From a virus, in IMG/VR virus record IMGVR_UViG_3300032116_011669, positions 1-24,255 of that record: a DNA stretch of 24,255 bases. One strand, given 5' to 3'. The notes beneath the pieces are model-generated. The model was not told the origin of the DNA, did not search any database, and saw only the letters and a list, made by a program, of their open reading frames with translations. The translations under genes and the position numbers were made by a program. Positions 4,863 to 11,559 of the stretch are shown one piece after another (position 1 is the first letter of the stretch; each line of letters begins with the position of its first letter).

Positions 4863-4919
4863 ATGTGCTGTTGCGTAGATTGTAAGTGTAGTTGCTGTTC
4901 AACCCACATAACCGAGTAA
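4863..4919 (+). CDS. 18-aa cysteine-rich microprotein
   Basis: An ATG at 4863 follows AGGAGG (4852-4857) at 5-nt spacing and ends at TAA 4917-4919. The product MCCCVDCKCSCCSTHITE has 7 Cys in 18 residues, arranged C-C-C-x-x-C-x-C-x-C-C, plus one His. This density resembles metallothionein knuckles and predicts binding of a metal ion or thiol chemistry. The good ribosome binding site and position in the hsp20 operon support translation. The alternative is a leader peptide whose cysteine codons sense cysteine supply and so control the hairpin at 4906-4944, whose 5' arm lies in its last codons. No homologue is known to me. Confidence 0.6.
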   Translation: MCCCVDCKCSCCSTHITE

Positions 4920-4944
4920 CAGGAGGTGATCCCATCGGTTATGT
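4906..4944 (+). promoter_or_regulatory. Stem-loop presenting a perfect 16S anti-SD complement
   Basis: ACATAACCGA (4906-4915) pairs perfectly with TCGGTTATGT (4935-4944) over 10 bp. The 19-nt loop holds AGGAGGTGATCC (4921-4932), complementary to 12 contiguous bases of the canonical bacterial 16S rRNA 3' end. No convincing ORF follows. The only ATG (4941) is inside the stem and opens 8 codons. A second orphan SD-like TTAAGGAG lies at 4964-4971. It could capture 30S subunits or control the message. Function is inferred, but the sequence match and stem are directly visible. Confidence 0.6.
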
Positions 4945-4984
4945 CTGGTATCCAACCCTTAATTTAAGGAGACACTAGAAATAT

Positions 4985-5018
4985 AACGGGCCGGACTCAC
5001 AAGGTTCGGCCCGTTTTT
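4985..5018 (+). terminator. Rho-independent terminator of the hsp20 operon
   Basis: AACGGGCCG (4985-4993) pairs with CGGCCCGTT (5007-5015) over 9 GC-rich base pairs with a 13-nt loop, followed by a T-run to 5018. This is a textbook intrinsic terminator and closes the hsp20 / Cys-rich microprotein transcript. Confidence 0.9.
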
Positions 5019-5029
5019 CTTATTCATTT

Positions 5030-5821
5030 ATGAAAAAAAGATTACTTATTACATTAGGGGATTGCTACACCGAGGGGGTCGGTTGTTACGAACCATCCGT
5101 TTTAACCGATGAAAAACTTCCCCGTGGTGTTGGGAAAAAATTTGAAGTTTATGGTAAAAGTTTAGATAGATTTCACAATTTTGGCTGGCCGTCTGTATTA
5201 CAAAAAAGACTAAAGTATGACAGTTTATGGAATCTAGGATACTGGGGCGCGTCGAATTCTCAATTAGTAAAAAGATGGATGGAATTATTCGGTGATGATA
5301 ACCTATCTAAAGAATATGATGTACTGGTATTATGGATGGTTGGTTTAGCAGAAAGAATGAGCTTCTATAAAAAAGGTAAAATCACCAGTTTTAATGCGAT
5401 GGTTGATAGTGCATCTGACCTGTATTACAGTTATGTAAAGTTTTTAGGTGATGATGTGCATAAAAATATGTTATTAGAAACTTACTTTTATGTTAATACA
5501 ATCCAAACAATTTGTAAGTTATCAAATTATAATTTTTTATATATTAATGTTGACCATAATCAAGGTACAATCCTAGATTCTTTAATAAAAAGTTCTGCAA
5601 GTTTAAATTTGTTGTACAAAACATTATATCCACATAACAACAGTATATTGGATGTGTCTGGAGATAATAAATCATTTTGTGACCATCCAAATGAGCAAGG
5701 TTATGAAAATATAGCAAATGTTTTATACGATTTAATATTACAACATCACCCATATTTACTAAATAATCAAGAGCCACCAGAATATACTATGAAATATTTG
5801 GGAACTCCCAGACAATGGTAA
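5030..5821 (+). CDS. SGNH/GDSL-hydrolase-like protein with Cys nucleophile position
   Basis: This 263-aa protein starts with ITLGDCYTEGVG, the block I motif of SGNH hydrolases, where the usual GDS is GDC (Cys12). A block II/III-like stretch (WGASNSQLV) and a C-terminal DHPNEQGYENIA (Asp218-His219) match the catalytic His block V. SGNH enzymes hydrolyse esters, often acetyl groups on glycans or lipids. With Cys at the nucleophile position it may be a cysteine variant or inactive. No signal peptide is seen. There is no ribosome binding site, since the ATG lies just after the terminator's T-run, so initiation is unusual. The gene is AT-richer than its neighbours, consistent with recent acquisition. 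It overlaps no neighbour once the next gene's start is set at 5833. Confidence 0.75.
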   Translation: MKKRLLITLGDCYTEGVGCYEPSVLTDEKLPRGVGKKFEVYGKSLDRFHNFGWPSVLQKRLKYDSLWNLGYWGASNSQLVKRWMELFGDDNLSKEYDVLVLWMVGLAERMSFYKKGKITSFNAMVDSASDLYYSYVKFLGDDVHKNMLLETYFYVNTIQTICKLSNYNFLYINVDHNQGTILDSLIKSSASLNLLYKTLYPHNNSILDVSGDNKSFCDHPNEQGYENIANVLYDLILQHHPYLLNNQEPPEYTMKYLGTPRQW

Positions 5822-5832
5822 TTGGAGATAGT

Positions 5833-6837
5833 ATGAATAAAATTTTTAATTTCAAAACACTGGTTTCATTTTCTGCATTAGTAATCGCAGGATGCGCGGC
5901 ATTATTCTCGGTAACGGGTATTGGTACTCTGTTTGCTGGAGCAGCCGTCTCTGCGATGGTAATGGCCAGTGCTTTGGAATTAGGTAAGTTAGTTGGTGTT
6001 TCATTCCTCTATCGTTATTGGTCTGAAATACCAAAAGCGTTGAAAAGTTATATGTTGGTCGCAAGTATTACACTAATCGGTATCACTTCGGCAGGTATCT
6101 ACGGATACTTGTCCTCTGCGTATGCAAAGGTTGCAGCTGACCCACTAAAGATGAATGCGGAAGTACAAATATTAAATTCACAAGCAGCAACACTCGACCA
6201 AGAAATACAAAGAAAGACACAACGATTAGACCAAATTATTTCACTTCGTGGTCAGCAAGAAAATCGTATTGATAATCTAATTAGTAAAAGTACCACCGGC
6301 TCAAATACAACTATTCGGTCAGCACAAAATAGTTTAAACGAACTGAACAGAACAGCAAATACATTACAACGAGAAATCAATCAAGCATCTGCTCAACGGG
6401 ATAGCTTGAAAGCAAAGAGTTTGACCACAGATGTTGCAATTACAACCAATTCTGATATCGGAACATTCGTTTATATTTCCCGCGCAGTTGGGGTTCCTTT
6501 AGATACTGTAGTTAAGTGGTTTATATTAATAATCGTACTGGTATTCGACCCACTTTCTATTTGTCTAATATTAGCATATAATTTCTTAATTAAAAGAGAA
6601 GAACCGAAAGAAGAAATAAAGAAATTTGCTGTATATGACGAAAAACCACCTATAGAGCAAGTAGAGTCAGTCGAAGTAAAATCGGAGGAAGAAATATTAA
6701 ATAGATACCTGGACCTAAATGGAAATGGTATCCCTGATTGGATGGAGCCCAATTTTGATTGGAATAACACAACCTTGTGGATTAACAATCCTGTAGCTAA
6801 ACTATACAAGGCTCAAGTTATAGATAAAAATAGGTAA
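5833..6837 (+). CDS. Membrane protein with coiled coil and Ca-binding loop
   Basis: ATG 5833 is chosen over ATG 5815 because TTGGAGAT lies just before it. The 334-aa product has hydrophobic segments at about residues 10-30, 32-58 and 72-98. A long Gln/Asn-rich coiled coil follows (105-198), then another membrane segment (about 225-252) and a cytosolic-type tail. The tail holds DLNGNGIPDW (Asp294, Asn296, Asn298, Ile300, Asp302), a calcium-binding loop of the EF-hand or thrombospondin type 3 kind. The layout suggests an inner-membrane protein with a coiled coil between membrane pairs. Similar proteins occur in T4-like aquatic phages but I know no assigned function. A promoter-terminator element follows its stop. 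Confidence 0.75.
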   Translation: MNKIFNFKTLVSFSALVIAGCAALFSVTGIGTLFAGAAVSAMVMASALELGKLVGVSFLYRYWSEIPKALKSYMLVASITLIGITSAGIYGYLSSAYAKVAADPLKMNAEVQILNSQAATLDQEIQRKTQRLDQIISLRGQQENRIDNLISKSTTGSNTTIRSAQNSLNELNRTANTLQREINQASAQRDSLKAKSLTTDVAITTNSDIGTFVYISRAVGVPLDTVVKWFILIIVLVFDPLSICLILAYNFLIKREEPKEEIKKFAVYDEKPPIEQVESVEVKSEEEILNRYLDLNGNGIPDWMEPNFDWNNTTLWINNPVAKLYKAQVIDKNR

Positions 6838-6849
6838 TAATATAACCAC

Positions 6850-6878
6850 TTGACAAATCCCCCAATTTGGTGTATATT
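6850..6878 (+). promoter_or_regulatory. Consensus sigma70 promoter of uvdE
   Basis: TTGACA (6850-6855), a 17-bp spacer and TATATT (6873-6878) place the start near 6885. The -10 lies in the loop of the terminator hairpin that ends the upstream transcript. RNA started here lacks the hairpin's 5' arm and so escapes termination. The start of uvdE is about 20 bases downstream. Confidence 0.82.
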
Positions 6879-6905
6879 TAGTATACTACTTAATTGGGGG
6901 TTTTT
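6859..6905 (+). terminator. Terminator with an embedded promoter, upstream of uvdE
   Basis: CCCCCAATT (6859-6867) pairs with AATTGGGGG (6892-6900), and T5 follows (6901-6905). The 24-nt loop contains the -10 box. The 3' arm's G-run also serves as the only Shine-Dalgarno-like sequence for the GTG start at 6906. Confidence 0.75.
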
Positions 6906-7805
6906 GTGCCTATCAATGTTGGTTACTGTTGCATCAACAATACACTAAATAAGAAGGGTATTACCACGGGTCGTGCCATGCGTAAAGCCACCTTTGAAGC
7001 TAAGGGTATTAAATACGCATCTGAACTCGCACTCGCAAACGCTAAAGACCTCCTTGAAATCCTTATGTGGAACGCCGATAACGGTGTCAAAGTATTCCGT
7101 ATGGGGTCGGGCATCTTTCCGTGGGGTACCGAATACAAGTCCACAAGTCTCCCAGACTTCTTTGAGATTGCCAGTACATTACGACTCTGCGGTAACTTCG
7201 CAAAACATACTGGTCAGCGCATTACCGCTCACCCTGACCACTTTGTAAAGTTGGGGTCAACCAATCCAAAAGCTGTAGAGAATTCTATCAAAGACTTGGA
7301 ACTACATTCCGAAGTATTTGACCTTATGGGACTTGATGCAACTCCTTACAACGCAATTAATATTCATGTCGGTATGAATTTCTCTGAGGAAACTGCTCAA
7401 CGATGGATTGATAACTTCCGTAAGTTGTCACCAAATCTTCAAGCTCGCATGGTAGTCGAGAACGATGACAAGGAAAACTCATTTTCTATCATTCAGTTGT
7501 TTACCTACCTACACGGAGAGTTGGGTATTCCGCTCACCTTTGACTATTTCCATCATCAGTTTCACCCCGATGGATTGACTACCCAAGAAGCAGCAGAACT
7601 TGCAGCCGGCACCTGGCCGGAAGGTATAACACCACTTTTCCATTATAGTGAGAGTAAAAACATCAATGAAAATGTTCAAGGGAATCCTCGGGCTCATGCT
7701 GATTATGTCTTTTCTCGTATTGACGATTTTGGACTCACGATTGATGTTGACCTCGAAGCAAAAGCTAAAGAACTAGCACTATTCAAATATCGGGAGTTAG
7801 TATGA
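6906..7805 (+). CDS. uvdE: UV damage endonuclease UvdE/UvsE
   Basis: The 299-aa protein has the UvdE TIM-barrel signature. The opening VGYCCINNTL is followed by FRMGSGIFPW, TAHPDHF (His109), INIHVG (His154), VVENDD (Glu185) and a TFDYFHHQFHPD stretch (Asp213, His216). Further ligands are PLFHYSES (His246), AHADYV (His264) and the final DVDLEAKAKELA (Glu284). These match the metal-binding residues of the family, which nicks DNA 5' of UV photoproducts and other lesions. The start is taken as GTG 6906, just after GGGGG (6896-6900). A TTG at 6894 would lie inside the terminator arm. It is driven by its own strong promoter. A phage in sunlit water would profit from it. Confidence 0.93.
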   Translation: MPINVGYCCINNTLNKKGITTGRAMRKATFEAKGIKYASELALANAKDLLEILMWNADNGVKVFRMGSGIFPWGTEYKSTSLPDFFEIASTLRLCGNFAKHTGQRITAHPDHFVKLGSTNPKAVENSIKDLELHSEVFDLMGLDATPYNAINIHVGMNFSEETAQRWIDNFRKLSPNLQARMVVENDDKENSFSIIQLFTYLHGELGIPLTFDYFHHQFHPDGLTTQEAAELAAGTWPEGITPLFHYSESKNINENVQGNPRAHADYVFSRIDDFGLTIDVDLEAKAKELALFKYRELV

Positions 7806-7951
7806 ATACACTACTTGACATTCTTAAAGGAATTATATATGTTATAGTATCACTTATAATAATCTCTGCATTAGGGATTATCTATTTGGGATTTGTAATA
7901 TTTGAGGTGACCAAGGAACTCGTTCGTTACATTAACAGAAGGATACAATGA
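7802..7951 (+). CDS. 49-aa single-span membrane protein
   Basis: The ATG at 7802 overlaps the uvdE stop (ATGA) and the TGA stop overlaps the next ATG (ATGA at 7948), so it fits an operon chain. The product MNTLLDILKGIIYVIVSLII... has one strong membrane helix (about residues 9-36) and a short basic C-terminus (VRYINRRIQ), which predicts the C-terminus in the cytoplasm. Size and topology suit a holin-like or inner-membrane accessory protein, but nothing identifies it. A TTGACA-N17-TATGTT element lies inside it. Confidence 0.65.
   Translation: MNTLLDILKGIIYVIVSLIIISALGIIYLGFVIFEVTKELVRYINRRIQ
7815..7843 (+). promoter_or_regulatory. Possible internal promoter before the GT2 gene
   Basis: TTGACA (7815-7820), a 17-bp spacer and TATGTT (7838-7843) form a plausible sigma70 promoter inside the 49-aa ORF, about 100 bases before the glycosyltransferase start. 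The -10 is weaker than in the three better sites. It could be chance in an AT-rich coding segment. Confidence 0.35.
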
Positions 7952-8583
7952 CACCGCTCATTTCTTTTGCTATCACGACACACAACGAAGGTGAATACAT
8001 TCGTGAACTCATTGACCAGCTTGTACCGCATTGCGAACAGACTGGTGATGAGATTATCGTCGTAGATGATAACTCAACAGACCCGTTTACTACGAATATG
8101 TTGTATGATTACGAGAATGCTAACTTAATTCAACTGTATCAGCATGAGCTTAATCACAACTTTGGTGAACACAAGAATTTTTTGAATAGTAAGTGTAATG
8201 GAGAGTATATTTTCCAAGTTGACGCCGATGAAAAGTTTAACGACAATTTGCTTAACTACATGCACGATATTGTAGATAACAATAAGCATGTTGACTTGTT
8301 TTTGATTCCCCGCGTCAATATTGTAAATGGACTAACTGATGAAGATATTCGTCGGTGGGGATGGCGAATCAATGAAAAGGGTTGGGTAATGTTCCCAGAC
8401 TACCAGACTCGTTTGTATAAGAATGCTGAACACATTAAATGGCAAGGCACGGTACACGAACGCATCGTAGGATACAACACAACAGCTTCATTACCAGCAG
8501 AAGAAGAATGGAGCCTTTATCATATCAAGGATATTGACCGTCAACGCAAACAAAATGACTACTATGACACCATTACACGGTAA
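7948..8583 (+). CDS. Family 2 (GT-A) glycosyltransferase
   Basis: This 211-aa protein starts with the GT2 pattern ISFAITTHNEGEYIRELI, followed by EIIVVDDNSTD (residues 35-45), GEHKNFLNSKCNGEYIFQVDADE with the DxD-type motif (Asp92-Ala-Asp94), and a later HERIVGY segment. GT-A enzymes transfer sugar from a nucleotide-sugar using a divalent metal at this motif. The acceptor could be host surface glycan, phage DNA or virion protein. It has no membrane helices. It is coupled by ATGA overlap to the upstream small membrane protein and overlaps the next gene's start by about 29 bases. It is short for the family and probably contains only the catalytic domain. Confidence 0.88.
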   Translation: MTPLISFAITTHNEGEYIRELIDQLVPHCEQTGDEIIVVDDNSTDPFTTNMLYDYENANLIQLYQHELNHNFGEHKNFLNSKCNGEYIFQVDADEKFNDNLLNYMHDIVDNNKHVDLFLIPRVNIVNGLTDEDIRRWGWRINEKGWVMFPDYQTRLYKNAEHIKWQGTVHERIVGYNTTASLPAEEEWSLYHIKDIDRQRKQNDYYDTITR

Positions 8584-9595
8584 GCAAGCACTCACCTACG
8601 ACGATATTCAACTTATTCCAGCATATTCGGATATTGAATCTCGTCAGAATATTGACCTATCTACCCAATTGACTACTAATTATAAGATTAGGGTTCCACT
8701 CGTCGCATCTCCGATGGATACAGTATGCGATAGTGAGATGGCAATCGCAATGGCAGAACTTGGTGGAATTGGTTGTATTCATCGATTCAATACAATTCAA
8801 GAACAAGCGGAACATGTATTGAAAGTCACCAATGGTGTAAAGAACAAGGATTGGTTTACACCGCATGTTATGGCAGCAGTCGGTGCAAACGGTGATTATT
8901 TAGAACGAGCACATGAGTTGGTATGGGCAGGTGCAAATATAATTTTGATTGATGTTGCACACGGATATCATAAGTTTGTGATTGATGCACTTCATAACTT
9001 GAAGAAGAACCTCCCATCCCACGTAGATGTTATTGCAGGAAATGTAGCAACCGGTGGAGCTGCTCTCAGGTTACAAGATGCAGGAGCAGATGCAATTCGT
9101 GTTGGTATCGGTGGTGGGTCACTTTGTACAACCCGCGTTAAAACGGGATTTGGAGTACCGAATGTAACTTCATTACAAGATTGTGCACACACAGTTAGTG
9201 TTCCTGTTATCGCATGTGGTGGTATTCGGAATAGTGGAGACATTGCGAAGGCACTGGCAGTTGGAGCAAATTCCGTTATCCTCGGGTCACTTATCGCAGG
9301 AACGAAGGAAGCTCCAGGTCCAATGATTGAGAAGGCAAATGGGTTGTATAAGCGGTATCGTGGTGCGGCATCGTTGGAAACCAAGAGTATCCACGGTCAA
9401 GCAACACGGAATGTCGAAGGTGAATCAACTATCGTACCGTTCAAGGGTAAAGTAAAGTTTGTGGTGGATGGACTTCTTGATGGATTACGCTCTGCACTAT
9501 CGTATGCTGGTGCAAGCAATCTTCGGGAGTATTTCCCAGAATATGTGGTGGTGACCAATGCTGGAGTTCGTGAGGCACAACCGCATTTACTCTAA
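8555..9595 (+). CDS. IMP dehydrogenase / GMP reductase family enzyme lacking CBS domains
   Basis: The protein (346 aa from ATG 8555; ATG 8564 is also possible, and a TTG at 8534 is less likely) shows QALTYDDIQLIP, the ASPMDTV strand and GGIGCIH. It also has the catalytic loop GIGGGSLCTTRVKTGFGVP (Cys191), IACGGIRNSGDIAKALAVGA, a RYRGAASLE flap-like region and a C-terminal TNAGVREAQPH. No tandem CBS insert is present after residue 80, as in GMP reductases and some short IMPDHs. The KTG after CTTR is GMPR-like while the C-terminus is IMPDH-like, so direction is unclear: IMP to XMP, or GMP to IMP. Either would alter guanine nucleotide supply in the host. No clear ribosome binding site is seen, and the start overlaps the GT2 gene, so coupling is likely. 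Confidence 0.88.
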   Translation: MTTMTPLHGKQALTYDDIQLIPAYSDIESRQNIDLSTQLTTNYKIRVPLVASPMDTVCDSEMAIAMAELGGIGCIHRFNTIQEQAEHVLKVTNGVKNKDWFTPHVMAAVGANGDYLERAHELVWAGANIILIDVAHGYHKFVIDALHNLKKNLPSHVDVIAGNVATGGAALRLQDAGADAIRVGIGGGSLCTTRVKTGFGVPNVTSLQDCAHTVSVPVIACGGIRNSGDIAKALAVGANSVILGSLIAGTKEAPGPMIEKANGLYKRYRGAASLETKSIHGQATRNVEGESTIVPFKGKVKFVVDGLLDGLRSALSYAGASNLREYFPEYVVVTNAGVREAQPHLL

Positions 9596-9606
9596 TAGGA
9601 GGATAT

Positions 9607-10134
9607 ATGAAGTACCTTTCTATTCTTACAGTAGCACTAATGGTTTTGTTGGTAGGAACAGCTAAGAAAGTCTATATTCCAAATGGTGTAGTACGGTCAG
9701 AACCAACGGAACTTGAAAAGTTTCTTGACCATATGGCACAACGGGAAAGTGACAATACCCCGCATGTGGTCAACCGTTTTGGAATGATGGGGAAGTATCA
9801 GTTTGACCCACGTACCATCAAGGTATTGGGATTTAACATATCAAAGAATCAATTCCTACGTAATCCTGAATTACAGGACAGCGTAATGGTAAAGTATATG
9901 AGAGAGAATAACTCTCTACTGGACCGTATTATCGAAAATTACGAAGGTAAGAAGTTTAAGGGAATTCGTATTACCCGTTCTGGTGTTCTCGCCGCCGCCC
10001 ATTTGGCTGGGGCTGGAAATGTAAAGAAGTATTTCTCAAATGGAGATATGCACGGTCGAACGGATGCAAATGGTACGTCAATTCGTGATTATTTAGAGGA
10101 ATTCAACAAGTACAAATTACGGGAAAATTTCTAA
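9607..10134 (+). CDS. Lysozyme-like muralytic protein with N-terminal signal/anchor
   Basis: An AGGAGG site precedes ATG 9607. Residues 1-18 form a hydrophobic signal or signal-anchor segment, so the 175-aa product is exported or membrane-tethered. The rest has the pattern of phage lytic transglycosylase or lysozyme-like proteins: FLDHMAQRESDN (Glu47, candidate catalytic acid), NRFGMMGKYQF, and ITRSGVLAAAHLAGAGNVKKYF with DANGTSIRDYL. It probably cuts peptidoglycan glycan strands and is a candidate endolysin, or else acts in entry. It overlaps the next gene, a small membrane protein, at TAATG, which fits a lysis pair, though no holin or spanin can be proven. Confidence 0.82.
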   Translation: MKYLSILTVALMVLLVGTAKKVYIPNGVVRSEPTELEKFLDHMAQRESDNTPHVVNRFGMMGKYQFDPRTIKVLGFNISKNQFLRNPELQDSVMVKYMRENNSLLDRIIENYEGKKFKGIRITRSGVLAAAHLAGAGNVKKYFSNGDMHGRTDANGTSIRDYLEEFNKYKLRENF

Positions 10135-10427
10135 TGTTAATATTTTTAGTTGTACTCTTGACAATTCTAGTTGCGGTGTTATCTTTCGCAACATATAATC
10201 TATTAAGAAAGAACGAAGAGTTAGAAGATGTCATCAATCAGTTTTATGGTCGAACAAATGCGACTGTAAGACTGATGAGGCATTTTGATGACCGTCAAAT
10301 CTTTGAACAAGATGACGAAGTAGGAAATGTTTTTAAACAATTGGTAGAATGTGTAGACTTATTATACGCATTCGTTACGGAGATACGTAATGGCGACAAC
10401 ACCCCCAACGAGGAAGAAGAACGATAA
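10134..10427 (+). CDS. Small membrane protein (97 aa)
   Basis: The start overlaps the stop of the muralytic gene (TAATG). Residues 1-22 are a strong membrane helix (MLIFLVVLLTILVAVLSFAT). The rest is acidic and helical, with a likely coiled segment (LRKNEELEDVINQFYGRTN) and an acidic end (NEEEER). Topology predicts an N-terminal anchor and soluble tail. Its position after the muralytic gene makes a lysis accessory role possible but unproven. Its last 38 bases overlap the start of the sigma factor gene in another frame. Confidence 0.75.
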   Translation: MLIFLVVLLTILVAVLSFATYNLLRKNEELEDVINQFYGRTNATVRLMRHFDDRQIFEQDDEVGNVFKQLVECVDLLYAFVTEIRNGDNTPNEEEER

Positions 10428-11136
10428 GGTCTATTTCACAGAAGAAACTGAAAAGGCAATAATCGCATACAATAAATCTGACGATTTAGATGTAAGAGAA
10501 CAACTATTTAGAAGTAAAATACAAGGACCGCTTGATAAGCTAGCAGAGAATGTTATCAATCGGTTCAAATTTCCGTATATGGAGGGTACCTTCGACGAAA
10601 TCAAGGCGCAGGTAGTCTCCTTTCTGGTTATCAATCTTCATAAATTTACAGAAGATAAGGGTAAGGCATTCTCATATTTCAGTGTGATAGCTAAAAATTA
10701 CCTCATTTTGCACAATAATAACTCATACAAAGAAGAAAAACGGGTACTTTACTTCTCAGACCAAACAGAAGATTCGTTTAGTCTCGAAGAAATGTTAATT
10801 GTGGAACCAGAAACTAAGGATTCTACTGTGGATATGAAGGAATTTTTGAAATTATTGGTAGAGTATTGGGAGTTTAACCTTGACCGATTTTTTAAAAAGA
10901 AGCGTGACCGTGAAATTGCTGCTGCTATAGTAAAACTTATAGAACGCATCGATAATATTGATAATTTTAACAAAAAAGCACTGTACCTTATGGTCAGAGA
11001 AATGACCAGTTATAAGACTGCCCACATTACGAAGGTCATCAACAAGATGCGCCCTCAAATTTTGAAGATGCTTAGGGAATTTAGACGCAACGGACATATT
11101 TCGGACCCGACCACATATTTCTCGTATAAAAAGTAA
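10390..11136 (+). CDS. 55: Late transcription sigma factor, T4 gp55-like
   Basis: This 248-aa protein resembles the gp55 family of T4-like phages. The N-terminal half carries FTEETEKAIIAYN, then IQGPLDKLAENVINRFKFPYMEG and KFTEDKGKAFSYFSVIAKNYL (about residues 95-115). That last segment is the sigma region 2-like helix that recognises the late -10 element. In T4, gp55 lacks the usual region 4 and needs gp33 and the gp45 clamp for full activity. The C-terminal half is helical and basic. ATG 10390 has GGAG a few bases upstream. The gene lies immediately before the structural block, fitting a role in switching on late genes. Assignment is from recalled family pattern, not a search. Confidence 0.82.
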   Translation: MATTPPTRKKNDKVYFTEETEKAIIAYNKSDDLDVREQLFRSKIQGPLDKLAENVINRFKFPYMEGTFDEIKAQVVSFLVINLHKFTEDKGKAFSYFSVIAKNYLILHNNNSYKEEKRVLYFSDQTEDSFSLEEMLIVEPETKDSTVDMKEFLKLLVEYWEFNLDRFFKKKRDREIAAAIVKLIERIDNIDNFNKKALYLMVREMTSYKTAHITKVINKMRPQILKMLREFRRNGHISDPTTYFSYKK

Positions 11137-11164
11137 ATCCTATCTATTTATAATATAGGATTTT
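11135..11164 (+). terminator. Hairpin after the sigma factor, with TATAAT in its loop
   Basis: AAATCCTAT (11135-11143) pairs with ATAGGATTT (11155-11163) around an 11-nt loop, with a short T-run. The loop contains TATAAT (11149-11154). It may end the sigma transcript. The TATAAT could also be a -10-only promoter for the structural block, as late promoters of T4-like phages lack a -35, but it does not match the T4 octamer TATAAATA. Confidence 0.5.
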
Positions 11165-11175
11165 AGGGGGTCTTT

Positions 11176-11559
11176 ATGGATATCAATTCCGAACTGTATG
11201 ACGGAAAAAGTCTAGCCGACATTTTCTCAGAAATTCACAAAAATACCGACAGTAAACGGGCACAAATCAACTCGTTTATTATGAAAATGGTCCAACTCAT
11301 CCGTACTCCAGAAGATGCGGCTGTGATTGGACCTATTGTGCAGGGATTCTTGGAAGTGAATGTCAAGAACGATGAACATTTGGTCCGTGTTGCTCAAATC
11401 GCACAGCGTATCGTGTCAGTTGGTGTCAAATCTAACGCTTCATTGGATGGATTATTATCAGAATCAGAAAAAGAAGCATTACTTAAGGATATAACTACAG
11501 AAATCCAAGACCTTCAAGAAGATGTGAAGGACTTGGATGATGTTTTTGCGGAGAAGTAA
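11176..11559 (+). CDS. Conserved-type hypothetical phage protein (127 aa)
   Basis: A G-rich site (GGGGG 11166-11170) precedes the ATG. The product is all-helical and acidic: an N-terminal stretch (MDINSELYDGKSLADIF), helices through VRVAQIAQRIVSVGV, and an acidic end (EIQDLQEDVKDLDDVFAEK). No motif was recognised. Its position directly before the baseplate spike suggests a structural or assembly role. Its stop is followed without gap by the GTG start of the gp5-like gene, so the two are coupled. Confidence 0.7.
   Translation: MDINSELYDGKSLADIFSEIHKNTDSKRAQINSFIMKMVQLIRTPEDAAVIGPIVQGFLEVNVKNDEHLVRVAQIAQRIVSVGVKSNASLDGLLSESEKEALLKDITTEIQDLQEDVKDLDDVFAEK

Noticed and set aside
4941-4967. 8-codon ORF MSGIQPLI after the anti-SD loop
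   Set aside because: Its ATG is in the stem and 12 nt from the SD core. It is too short to claim as a gene, though it could be a trigger peptide.
10157-10184. TTGACA-N16-TATCTT upstream of the sigma factor
   Set aside because: It is inside a coding region, more than 200 bases from the gene, with a weak -10.
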